Assembly: GCF_040712315.1 (NCBI RefSeq)
Contig: NC_134013.1
Span: forward strand, 85,628,001-85,692,000
Origin: Castanea sativa
Lineage: Eukaryota; Streptophyta; Magnoliopsida; Fagales; Fagaceae
DNA: 64,000 bases
Direction: 5' to 3'
Position numbers and translations under genes: made by a program. Shown here piece after piece: positions 12,501 through 23,421 of this stretch (the first letter of the stretch is position 1; each line of letters opens with the position of its first letter). The notes below the pieces were generated by a model. It saw only the letters and a program-made list of their open reading frames with translations. It ran no database searches and was not told the DNA's origin.

Positions 12501-14067
12501 TTATTCTTCTTTGCCATATGATCATGATTGGGAGTTAGCTAAAAAATATTTGTGGGAAGTTGGAGTTGTTTCATAGTGTGACTGAGTTTTTTTCAGGCTG
12601 TAAGTACCCCATAACTAATATGTATTTTACTTTGGTGTGTGAGTTGAAAATTGCATTGAATGAATGGAGTTTGTCTTCAAATGAGATGATAGCTACAATG
12701 GCAGAAAGCATGCTTGCTAAATTTAATTCTTATTGGGCTAATGTTAGTGTTGTTATGGCTGTTGCTGTTATCTTAGATCCAAGATATAAGATGAAGTTAT
12801 TGGAGTTTTATTATCCTAACATTTATGGTGATAATTCAAATTTGGAGATTGAAAAAATAAAGAATCTTTGTTATGATTCGCTTGATGAGTATGGAGATCT
12901 AGATGAGTCCCCTGCAAATAATGAAGGAAGTTCTCATATTCCTGCAAGTAGTGCTTCAAGCCCTGTGGCTCAAATGAAGTTTAGGTTGAGTGGGTCAATG
13001 TCATGTTTTGATTTGTTTGTGAACAATAGTTCAAAGAAACATGGGAGTGCTAAAATGGAATTTGATTATTTCATTGATGAGGGAGTGTTGAAGAGAAGTG
13101 AAGATTTTGATATTTTGGGATGGTGGAAAAGTAATGGTCTCAAGTATCCTACTTTACAAAGGATTGCAAGAGATATTTTAGTCATTCCTGTCACAACTGT
13201 TGCTTCAGAATCTGCCTTTAGTACTAGTGGGAGGCTTTTAAGTCCACACTGTAGTAGGCTACATCCCAAGACTATAGAGGCAATGATGTGTGCTCAGAAT
13301 TGGTTATGGAGTGAAATCAACGGTTAGTAATTGTCTAATTTTTATTTATAAAATCAAAATTGTATTTTTATATTTGCTTGTTACAAATTGATGAAGTTTA
13401 TTCCATTTTTTAATTCCTTGTTGTTGTAGGTTCTTCAACTATGTCTGGTGATTGTGATTTTCAAACAATTCTTGATGATAAGGAGCCTAATGAAGAGGAA
13501 GGGAGTTGTGTCACAGTTGTGGACGATTAAACATTTTGTAATAATTTAGTAGCCGTTTTAATTTCTTAGACTTGTTAGATTAATTTGTTGGTTTGTAATT
13601 ATTCTAAACCATTTGCAATTTCTTAGTCTTTTTAATTTGTTGATTTGTGGAGGATAAGACATTTTGTAATTTCTTAGATTTGTGAGATTTATTTTGTAGC
13701 TTTTTAAGTAATTTATTGCCATATAAGATGATTTTGGGTGCCATATAATGATATAAATGGAGGTAAATGATTTGGCTACCATATAACAGGGCAAATTTTG
13801 GCATTTGGGCCATGTTAAATGACTTGAATGGGCTTGAATTTAGGAAAAAAGATTTAATGGGCTTTAATTTTTTTATTTTTTTTTTGGTTGGGCTAAATTT
13901 GGGCCCAATAAGTTAAACGGGGCCCGCGGGGCCCGGTGGGGCGGGTCTGGACCCCGAGAAAAAAACCTGATTATTATTCGGGCCGGGTCCGGGTTTCGGG
14001 TCTTGGCCCACGGGTCGGGTCCGGGTATGCAAAAACCCGGCCCGAACCCGACCTGTTGCCATTCCTA
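9299..14067 (+). mobile_element. hAT (Ac-like) transposon, 4769 bp, with decayed transposase
   Basis: The termini are TAGGGATGGCAA (9299) and TTGCCATTCCTA (ending 14067), an 11/12 inverted match. The flanking octamers AGTCTGAC (9291-9298) and AGTCCGAC (14068-14075) match at 7/8, the hAT-type target duplication. Both ends carry dense GGGTCGGGT / ACCCGACCC subterminal repeats. Inside, 9600-9810 is a GC-rich 'cgcctcgcct' tract likely belonging to the transposase promoter and leader, and 10827-13530 holds the broken transposase gene. The element appears full length but no longer able to encode its transposase. Confidence 0.93.
10827..13530 (+). pseudogene. hAT transposase (BED-finger, RICESLEEPER/Ac-like), degenerate
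   Basis: A hAT-superfamily transposase that would excise and integrate the surrounding element. Probable exons: about 10827-11048 (Ser/Pro-rich, starting MENTNKSSSSSP; frame uncertain), 11216-11939, 12030-13322 and 13430-13530, with GT-AG introns at 11940-12029 and 13323-13429. Visible domains: an acidic EGEGEG run; a BED zinc finger (WDHFTMKK, CHHC, then THLRNH and a terminal C); a central catalytic region with TTDMWTS and TVDNCSTND; and the C-terminal hAT dimerisation region (YPTLQRIARDILVIPVTTVA, ESAFSTSGR). Lesions: an in-frame TAG at 12100-12102 just before NIDRKLSTI, where relatives have Trp as I recall; a +1 shift at about 12545-12558 between WELAKK and KLELFHSVTEF; and a frame mismatch joining the first exon. 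Identity is secure; exon ends other than the GT-AG pairs given are inferred. Confidence 0.9.
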
Positions 14068-14394
14068 AGTCCGACAATATAGGGAGATTTCAGCCAGATC
14101 TCGACAGGTCCATCAAGATCTTGACCCAATCTCTATAGATTCAGAGGAAATATCAATCAAATCCCGTTAGATTCGGCCAAATCTAACGAGATCTGGAAAG
14201 ATTTTGGCCAAAATTCGGCCAGATTTCGATCCATTATAGCAAACCCGCAACCAACTGATATGCACTCGAAACTAATAAGACCTGAACCAGCCGATCCAAA
14301 CTCCATTCGGGTCAGTTGCGGGTTAAGATTTTCCTCATCCGATGCATTCGGGTTGGGCACAAACCTGACCCGGACTGATCCATGGATTACCCTA

Positions 14395-15613
14395 GAGACA
14401 ACTATTAAGATCATTTTCATTACACCTTAACTACAAACTATTACTTCAATAATTATGAAGTTTATGGTAAAATTTATTGTGTACTAATCATTTATGCTTG
14501 TTAGTTTCATTAATGAAATGGAAGAAGCATGCACATTAAGAATCTTATAACTCAATTAACACTTCATAATAATTCCATAAAAAACATTTAGAGTTTAAAA
14601 CGTTAAATCCCTCCATCCCAACTTTCGAAATTCTAAAGAAAAGAAAATAGAAGAAGTATGGATTTAAAGTGTTTAGCAAAAAGTATGGATTTGAAGTCTT
14701 GGAACACCGGCACACACGTCAGACTGTCATCCAACTGATCCAAGGATGCAAGTCCTTCGCTTTCTAAACTTAAAAATGTCCGTATATGTCCCACATTTGT
14801 TGGCAAGATAAAATACAAAAATAACAATCTAGCAACGCAGCAATCATTCTAATTGCTATTTGTCATTGAATGTTTGTCAACTTTGCTTGCTATTATTATC
14901 ATTCATTATTAATTTATTATCCACAATTGTGTTGGTGAAGTCCTAGCTAATACTCAATTAATTATAATACGTGTGATATGTCTACTCCAAAACTGAAAAA
15001 AGTAAAATAGCATCAGGTCATTTTAGACATGGATCAAGGATAATAGTGTATTATTGTTAGAATAATGCTTTAAGGATAAAGGGAGACTGATTCAATTAGA
15101 TTCATAAATTATATATTTCTTCAAAAATTATATGATACTTTTTACTTTTTAGATTCCTCTAATTAGCTTGCATTGAGTGTTCCCATGAACTAGACAAGAC
15201 TAAAACCTTATCTAACAACAATGATATTAAGGATGTTAAAAATTTTATTATATAAGGAAGTATCACAATTAAATATTGGAGTACGTAACACTAATTACGT
15301 TCATTACTATGTTATTGATGATAAATATCTTGTAGTAAAATAGGTAAACCTAAAAAAATTAACTTACCACATTCATTACTTGATGGCTCATATAGATCAC
15401 AAATGATTACAATACAGTAAATTTAGCCGATACATCCCTGGGACACAAGAAAATCAGCACCTCCTACTGTGACACAGTTCTTCTCTGCGCAAGAGCATTC
15501 TAAATTACTGTGCCCCTTTAGTTCTACCACTCTCCTTTCTGTGAATAATTGCACTACATCATAGTGAGCCATATATAAATATATAATAATGAAAATGAGA
15601 ATGAGTACAATAT
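14395..15613. other. Gene-free stretch downstream of the zinc-finger gene
   Basis: AT-rich sequence with no coding pattern. The part next to 15614 should include the 3'UTR of the minus-strand zinc-finger gene, but no clear AATAAA signal was recognised. Confidence 0.6.
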
Positions 15614-16132
15614 TCATAGCCTCAAAGACAAATCAAGCTGGTTGAACTCTTCTTGAACATTCTCTGCAGGTCTATATCCCTTATGCCAAGAAGAACCAGC
15701 TCCTTCTATTGAACCATACTCCATCTCTCTCATTCCATAACAAGTATGATCAGAAGCAAACCTAGCAGCATTTCCATGATGTTCAATAGGTGGTTGAATG
15801 TGATGAAACTGACTTGGACCACTAACATTATTGGGTCCTGACCGATTATGATAGGTTGGTCCTCCATGAGGTAGAATAGTTGAACTTAGCTCCCTACTTT
15901 TTTTGGCCAAAGTTCTTTCTAGCTTGTGAGCATTTTGGTGGCCCCCAAGTGCTTGTGAACTATAGAATTTCCTTTGGCAATAGTTGCAAGAGAATATTCG
16001 AGGCTCTGAATGGCTAAGATGTGATGATGATGATGAGGACAAAGAAGGTGGTGTTGGCTCTACAAGATCTAGATTGGGCTGATTGTTGGATTGAAGGCCG
16101 AGATGAAGAGAAGTATTGGGTTGGAAATCCAT
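15614..16132 (-). CDS. C2H2 (QALGGH) zinc-finger transcription repressor, ZFP4/ZFP7-like
   Basis: Intronless, 172 codons. It encodes a plant-specific single-finger C2H2 protein, expected to act in the nucleus as a DNA-binding repressor. The finger lies at about residues 47-69: C49 and C52, then the invariant QALGGH helix (residues 60-65), with H65 and H69 as the histidine ligands. It is followed by a basic KLERTLAKKSREL tract. The C-terminus is LDLSLRL (166-172), a DLNxL/LxLxL EAR motif that recruits TOPLESS-type corepressors in this family. A second leucine-rich LHLGL plus LDL stretch lies at residues 10-23. A poly-Ser run precedes the finger. The start at 16132 (MDFQPNTSLHLGL) is preferred because the 52 in-frame codons upstream are unlike the family. 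ZFP1/3/4/7-type proteins have similar length and layout. The exact orthologue, and hence any role in trichome, light or hormone responses, cannot be assigned from sequence reading alone. Confidence 0.9.
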   Translation of the reverse strand: MDFQPNTSLHLGLQSNNQPNLDLVEPTPPSLSSSSSSHLSHSEPRIFSCNYCQRKFYSSQALGGHQNAHKLERTLAKKSRELSSTILPHGGPTYHNRSGPNNVSGPSQFHHIQPPIEHHGNAARFASDHTCYGMREMEYGSIEGAGSSWHKGYRPAENVQEEFNQLDLSLRL

Positions 16133-16334
16133 GAGAGAGAGGTTTCTATTAGCTAATGAAAGCAGTCTATATGGGAAATGAAAGTGGGGATGAGAGTAGT
16201 ATATATGTAGTAGTAGGTTGAGAGGATTTGTCATGTGTTGCATTATATGGGCTTTTGAAAGGTAAGATTCACTGTTCCTGCACCACAAATAGTATAAAGA
16301 GTGGAAAGATGGTGGCCTTTGAGTGAGTGTATGT

Positions 16335-16374
<40 letters not shown>

Positions 16375-16380
16375 TAGCTG
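16133..16380 (-). promoter_or_regulatory. 5' leader/proximal promoter of the zinc-finger gene
   Basis: On the minus strand an ATATATA core at 16200-16206 lies about 70 bp upstream of the start codon and could be a TATA box; a second TTTATAC sits near 16292-16300. A (GA)n microsatellite at 16336-16371 (CT on the gene strand) resembles the Y-patch/GAGA-type tracts common in plant leaders. No transcript data, so the start site is not fixed. Confidence 0.4.
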
Positions 16381-18256
16381 CAAAGTCAGTGAGGAATCGA
16401 AGTTTGTCTGCTTATTCATGGCAGCATTCGAATCCTTTGTCGGACCATGAATTAATTCCATGGTATTTCATTTGCCTACATACACAAGGAAAATATAAAA
16501 ATATATACAGCTTTATTATATGTTATATATTATTATTTTATCTTGTTTATTTACATTATTGTGTGGACAAATGATGTAGATTTACGCATCTAATCATGGG
16601 TCCAATCATACTTTGTTTTGATCTCACTCTGCCTCTAATCAAGGAGTTAGAGATCGTGCAGTAATGTTATCAAATTTCTAGTATTGGTATTAAATGTGAA
16701 ACAAGATAAGCCCTATCTTGACAAGACAAAACCTGCAACAAGATAAGAGAACAATTGTGTTTGCCACTAATCATACTACGGTACACTTAACCACACCTAT
16801 CTTATTCTTATATTAAGATAGATTCATACATTGATATGGTTTATATTGGAAGAACTATATGATACTTCTAAACAAGTTGCGTACAACACAATAGTCAGAC
16901 AGACCAAAGACATCCAATCTCGTAAACTGTATACAGTCATATATGTTGCTTGAGTACCTGTACTTCACTCCTACTTGATTTTAAGTTCATTCAGGCATGC
17001 ACAAAAACAAGTCCGAAATACTAGTCAAAATATATAATTATAACTGACTTTGGGATCAAATGAGTTAGAGATAAAAACTCTTATAACTCGTCACAATTAT
17101 CACAATTATGAGTTTAAGATTTGTAGGTTTAAGTAGTGGCAAAACCCATTAATGTTTAGATAGTCTCGTACCATAACGCAGTGCGAGAGTTTAAACGGTG
17201 TGAGGAAAGTCTTCAAAAACACAATTACCACAAAACAAAACGGCATGGAAGAAGGTCAGATAATAGTATCACTGGACCTCAGTGCACCTTACTATATACC
17301 TCATTTATCAGTCTCAAGTCATGCAGGGTTCTTATATTGCTGACGTACTTTATCGTATAAACTTTCCAACAATCATAGTGACCTGCATAGTACTACTACA
17401 GTGAAAACAGGGACCTAGTCGTATGATCAATTGATCAGGACTATCAGTCTATCACCTAGATAGAACTTTAAGGATGAAAATTCAAAAAAAAAAATTGTAA
17501 ACAACATATGTTTGGGAAATGTTTGGGAAATTGTAAACAACATATGTTGTTATTAAAGATAATGTGTGTAATGATTGGAGTTACATAAGAAATACACTAA
17601 ATAAAATTTTTAATTACTCGCTGAATGATACAAAAGATAATAATAATTAAATTTTATTACATATATAAGAGTCTATAAACTAATGTGTTTAACTTTTAAA
17701 CACAAATAAACAAATTACAAAATGTATCTTATTACATTGTTTATTGTTTATGAGGCACCAATCATATTAATTATTATGTCAGTTTATAAGGTTTTGTAAT
17801 AAAATTATATGAATACTATGCGTGTGTGTCACCCAGTACAAAAAAATTAATTATCACATTCATCTATTATGTTGTTTACATCCACCAATCACATTCATTT
17901 CTTGATCAGTTTATAAAAGTTATGTAGTAAGCTTTAGCATTTCCCAAAATGATAACACATTTTGCACTTTTTTTTTTATTTAAGTTTTAACACATCAATT
18001 TATAAGGCTTGTAATAGTTTTTTCTTATAGAAAATACTAGGCTTACTATAAAATTTATTACAAAATGTTTACAAATTAATACTCAGTGTTGTTGAGTTCT
18101 CCCACATCAGTAAGGTGTGATATTAAAAAGAGATTTATCACTTGCTCCGCAACATTAACTGCCGCATGCAGTTTTGGTGTTGGCGTGTGAGTGTATTCCC
18201 TTATCTCATCCTCCTTTCCCTATATGTGTGTGTGTTTCTCAAAAAAAAAAAAAAAA

Positions 18257-18380
18257 GGACAATAAATATTATTGTACCTCAAATACAAAATAAATGAATA
18301 TTTAAATTATGTTTACAAATTAATAGGACAATAAATATTATCGTACCTCAAATACAAAATAAATGAATATTTAAATTATT
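18257..18380 (+). repeat. Tandem duplication, 69-bp period
   Basis: The block 'ggacaataaatattattg' through 'aatgaatatttaaattat' begins at 18257 and again at 18326, nearly identical. Confidence 0.9.
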
Positions 18381-19062
18381 TTTGTGATGGGTAACACATA
18401 AATTTTAATTTATACTTTAGAGCCCAGCAAAAGTCACAACTCAATTTGTCTTATTCATCCTTCTCAAAAAAACATTGTGTTATTCATTGTATCATTCATG
18501 GTTCGCATGCCTAGCTAGGACTAAGACCTGCATGGCTATCCATGTATGCCACTAGTGTCTTCTGTCATCTCTCTCTCTCTCTCTCTCTCTCGTACATATA
18601 TAACATTAGTTAACTGAGCCAAGCACATGGCCACGAGTTATAGAACTGTAGAATAGCAGACAAAGTAAATTCAATATGCGCCCCCAAAAGGACATCCATA
18701 TCAAAGTATAAGCTTCATTAACATAATAAAAAAATTGTGTTACAACATGATTGTGAGATCATAATCTTGCAGGTCGGCTATGATTGCGCTGAGTCCTGTC
18801 TTACATTCACAAACACTACACTAACCAGGAAACTGCCTACTGTTGTATCTTTTGCTAGTCAATTAGTCATAATGTTCCAAGTTAGAAGCATAAATTCTAT
18901 GTGTAACACACTGCACCATATCAGTCAAATTAATAAATAAATACAAGTATCAGTATAATGTTATTGTATTGTTATTTTTTTCATTCTAGGTTTTATTTTG
19001 TTTAGAGGTGTATATATATACTCCCATGAGAAAGCAAATATTTAGAACTTCTTTGAGAAGTA

Positions 19063-19126
<64 letters not shown>

Positions 19127-19392
19127 ATTTGAATAAGGCTTTGAGAAGTAATACTTGAATTGTATTCCAATTAAAGTAGCCCCAAACGCTTATCCCATAT
19201 CGTAAAATTAACAAAGAGCTCTATAAAAGTATTCCTACTCCTAGTACCAGTAACAATTTGTATATAACTTAATTTCACTTCTTCAATATTTTAGGTTGTC
19301 TTTGGATGATTTTTTTTTTTTTTTTTGGTTAGCTTATTTTGTTTTAAAAATTAAGAGTGTAAAATTATTATTGTGAAACTTTAAAAAATTGT

Positions 19393-19407
19393 ACACACAC
19401 ACACATA

Positions 19408-19463
<56 letters not shown>
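19393..19463. repeat. (AC)n-(AT)n compound microsatellite
   Basis: A short AC run passes into about 60 bp of AT dinucleotides. Confidence 0.9.
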
Positions 19464-19467
<4 letters not shown>

Positions 19468-20291
19468 AGCTGCAAAACAAATTAATATTTCAAGATTCAA
19501 CAAACAGATCCTAATAATCTTTGGAGTACTAGTAAATTCCACCAAACACGGGTTTGTTTTATAGAGTTGGCTTCAATCTTTTCTACAGTTCTACTGAGTT
19601 AAGAGGATACATCCTCATCTGGACACATTCTATAAAGCATAGCTAGTGAGTCCGTCCCGCATTGCATATGCATTAGCCCAAACAAAAGTCATCTCTGTTT
19701 GCCTTATCTTTTATGTTTTGATTTGAAAGGATACAATTGTTGAAGCAAGAAAATAGTGATCTCTTAAAAGATCATTTACTACGGTCTTGTGTTCAAACGT
19801 AAAAGATATTGGTAGATACTTTAAACTCGACAACATCATAAACAAAAAGATATATATACATACATTATAATAATTAGTACTATGAATTGTAGTACATGTA
19901 CGGTACTGAAATTTATTTTTTGGAACTTTGTATGTGGTCTCTCTATTATTGGATGATAGTACGAATTGTAAGAGATAGTATAGGAGGTTTGGAATGAGTT
20001 CAGGTGCAATACTTTAGATTTTGCACCTGATATAATAACAATAAATGGCTAAGATTAAAAGTTGAAAAAAGTAATTTTCAATCTCAACCATTAAAATAAA
20101 AAAGTTTAAAAGTTAAAGTTGAAAAATTAGAATGGTAAAAATTAATATGTATGGAAATGAGATAATTGCACCCAATGCAATATCCTAGGTAACAGTGTAA
20201 GATTTTATTCAACTACCATGTTAGCAGAATTAGGGTTTTATAAGTATTGTACAAAGCGTCATCATATATAGCACTTTAAAGGATCATCAAA

Positions 20292-20295
<4 letters not shown>

Positions 20296-20358
<63 letters not shown>
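20296..20358. repeat. (AT)n microsatellite
   Basis: About 62 bp of AT repeats. The word 'gcactttaaagga' on its left and 'gcactttaaagac' on its right suggest a duplication across the array. Confidence 0.9.
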
Positions 20359-20359
<1 letters not shown>

Positions 20360-21737
20360 CACTTTAAAGACACCCTCAAATCTTTCAATTTTAAACTAGA
20401 TCTTCTGAAATATTTAGAGAGTTGTTCTACTTTCCTATTTTTTGATGATTCGATAGTTAGAAAAATACGGATTTCAACCTTGAAAATTTACATTAAAAAC
20501 ACTAAGAAATTCCAATTTCTAATTGTGAATCTAATGACTTTCTAAGGCATATGAGGATTTTGTAACTAAATGCGATTACAAACTCTTTCTCCTTCCTGAT
20601 TGCAACTACAATAAATTTATAAGATGATCATTTTCTACCCCTAAACTCTCAACCCTTAAGATCCTAAACTGATAAAACAAGACAATTGTGCAAAGATTAA
20701 GAGATGCTTTTTCCCTTCTTCTTTATTTTTTTTTTTATTAGCTAATTGGTAAACACAAATGTATAGGAAAATATATAAATGAAATCCCTTTTCATAAAGA
20801 TCAAGAATGGATGAGAGTTTATTTTATGGTTAAGATTTTATTTATTAAATCTAACATTATATATCCAAATTATTATGTCTTTTAAAATTTTAAATGATTT
20901 GAAACTGCACGCTTTTAGAGAGAGAGAGAGAGAGACAGGAAATGCATGATCCAATTGAGGGCAGTGATGAGATGGGGTGCCTGCTGTTTTGCGTTTAGAT
21001 CGATATGGAATAACTTAAGAAGCATGAGATAGTATTGGTAGTGGACATGTTTGTGATTTGTCGGGTTTTATAAACTGAAAACAAAGGGGTTATGCAGGGA
21101 CTTTAGTTTTATATGATGACTCGTGTACACTTCTCTCTGTTCTTACATTTACGTGGAAAATGACTTTTACTCTGCCTTCGTTATCCACATGGTTCAAATT
21201 CATCAACCACGCATGAATTAATTGATCCATCTCTCCCTCTCAGTGCTTTTCTATTGCACTAGTTTTAAGTTCTGCTTGTGTTTTATCATTTATGGTTATG
21301 GTAACATGAATAATCAAACGCTTAAATGGTTGTATCTCCACGTGCGACCAACACTTTGATATTGAAGCATATAGCTTTGTTTCTCTGTTTCTTTCATCTA
21401 CTATTTCTTTGTCATGTTCTTCTTTCTAGTGATGTTCCACTGCACTGAGTTTGAGATTAAATTAACTGGGATCCTACTACACCCACTTTTCGAACCATTA
21501 AAAAGATAGTGGTATATCTTTGGCTGATAGATGATATAAGGACCTTGGAATCGAATCGATTCCTTTGCATTACTTGCCGTAAAGAAATTTGTATTGCCTA
21601 TGGTACGTACATAATAGCTTGACCTAGCATATATAGCAGGATTTATTTGCTCTATTCGGCATCAAGTCAAAACCTATTGTACTCGATCAACATCCAGCAA
21701 TCAGCATGGACAGGAGTCGAGAAACTCATGAGCATTT

Positions 21738-23406
21738 TTTTATGAATAAAAAAATGGGTAGGGGGGGGCCAGGGAAGGAACTGCTTGGGAATGAGGGGCC
21801 ATGGCCCCGCCTTTGAAAAAAAATTTCATAGTATATATATATATTAGCATAAAAAATATACTTTTGGCTCTAAAATATACTTGGCCTCCCTATCTCAAAT
21901 AATTTACAAGCTGACCTATGAAACCAAGAATGAAAAAAATTATCAAATCATCCTTTGTTTGGTTGTCCCAAGAATATCAAGAAAAACATTTAGTTAAACA
22001 TTTAGACAATTTACAAATCCAGACAATAAGGAAAATCAACAAAATAATTCACATATTTAGATAATAAAATAAAAAATCTTTGGACATGATCTAAGTAAAA
22101 AAAAATAAAAAATTATAACAATAACATTATCCTAGGAAAAAAAATGACAAAAACCCAATAATCTTTACTCAATTTCTGCCTCTCATTTGAGAGTTTTTTA
22201 TCCCTCTCAAATAACTTCACTCCATCTGCTGCTAATCACTCCATCTACACACCAATTAGTGTCAACAGCAACTTGGATTAGCTAGTGTCTTTAAATCAAT
22301 CCATAAAAAAAATTATTTTTTTTAAATAGTTGCTGCTCTTTAACACAACCCGTGGAATTTTTTTTTTTTAATGATAGAATTTTATTAATTTTTAATGTTT
22401 TATTAACTTTGGGACGCACTTAGTATGCATGCATAAATGTAATACACGTGTGAAACAACAACAATCTACTATTTTGTACCTTATCTAAACTACCAGCAGA
22501 GCATGTGTGTGATTAGTTTATTAATAATAAACTTTGTGCCTTAACTAAATTGATATAGTGATGGGAAAAGTTTTATTATTTACATAGTTGAAGACTCAAA
22601 GTTACAATCTATTATTATGTAATTGTTTAACAGATCTCTTTTTCTTTTTCTTTTTTTACTACTTTTTCAAAATGGCGATTTTTTAAAGGAAAAGATCTCA
22701 CATCTTTATGCTACCTCAACCTTAACCAAGTAATTATAAATTTTAAAAAAAAATCCTTAACCAAGACACCAATAATTGTCTCACCCTTTTTTTTTTGCTG
22801 AATATTAGTGCATGATGTTGATTAACCATTATTTTAGTTGTTTAATTAAAGTAATACTAGATATGGATTTGAACTTTTAACTATAGTTTTTGTTTTTTTT
22901 TTTTAAGAATCTTTTATATATAGCATTATAAAGTTATTAGGTATATAATTATGTAAAAAGAATAAATAGATTTTTTTTAAAAATTAATGTGGATAGAATA
23001 AAGAATTTGTCTAACCTCAGTCAGACCTTGAAAATATCAAAACGTCCAATTGATTTACAGAACTCTTGATTATAAATATCTATTATTGATTTTTAGAAAA
23101 AGAAAAAATACAAAAATAAAATAAAAAATTAATGTTAATAATTCATTGTTGTCAACCGCTAGTTTTAATATTCCAACTTTTTAAAAAAATTTAACAAAGA
23201 ACTTTGGCCCTCCCTCCTAAGTTTAAATCTTGGTTTCGTCCCTGGGAGGGGGGATCCAACATGGTAATCCTATATGGGGGTGACAATAGTAGCACCCTAC
23301 CCATTAGGTTCAAGGCCCTGCTGAAGTGCAGGGAGACTAGGGTGAGCCATAACTTCATAGCCCCACGAGGGATATTAGTGAACCTTGAGCTATTAAGAGC
23401 AGTAAC
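21738..23406. mobile_element. 1.67-kb insertion between perfect 15-bp direct repeats
   Basis: AACTCATGAGCATTT occurs at 21723-21737 and again, identically, at 23407-23421. This is the length and precision expected of a LINE- or SINE-type target duplication. The insert starts with T- and A-rich sequence (possible reverse-oriented tail) and contains the CAGGGA-ended segment at 21770-23244, which may be a later hAT insertion. The right 160 bp (23245-23406) holds a hairpin (CCCTGCtgaaGTGCAGGG) and a GGTTCAAGGCC box-B-like word, but no clear family. Confidence 0.5.
21770..23244. mobile_element. Probable hAT-type element with CAGGGA termini
   Basis: The left end reads CAGGGAAGGAACTGC and then GAGGGGCCATGGCCCC. 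The right end in reverse complement reads CAGGGACGAAACCAAG and then GAGGGAGGGCCA. Such CAGGGA...GGGGCCA ends are typical of plant hAT relics. The flanking octamers GGGGGGGC and GGAGGGGG match 6/8, but low complexity weakens this. No transposase ORF survives. Confidence 0.5.
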
Positions 23407-23421
23407 AACTCATGAGCATTT

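Larger units (their letters stand above)
9047..14394. mobile_element. Older hAT-type element interrupted by the 9299-14067 hAT
   Basis: Left terminus TAGGGCTATCCACCATCC at 9047. The right terminus in reverse complement is TAGGGTAATCCATGGATC, ending at 14394. The 8-bp flanks AAGATAAC (9039-9046) and GAGACAAC (14395-14402) match at 6 of 8 positions, as expected for an old duplication. Outside the inner element only about 570 bp remain, rich in GACCCG/CGGGTC-type subterminal motifs and without coding sequence, so this was a non-autonomous element. Confidence 0.7.
16381..21722. other. Gene desert with AT repeats and a small tandem duplication
   Basis: No gene, RNA gene or bounded transposon recognised. 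Contents: (CT)n near 18565-18591, a 2 x 69-bp duplication (18257-18380), long AT runs at 19075-19120, 19393-19463 and 20296-20358, and (GA)n near 20919-20934. A possible short inverted-repeat element (GGTGCAAT-type ends) around 20003-20190 is too weak to call. Confidence 0.6.

Noticed and set aside
23281..23421. Conserved RNA element suggested by the CCCTGCtgaaGTGCAGGG hairpin
   Set aside because: A single short stem inside a repeat-derived insertion; no further structure.
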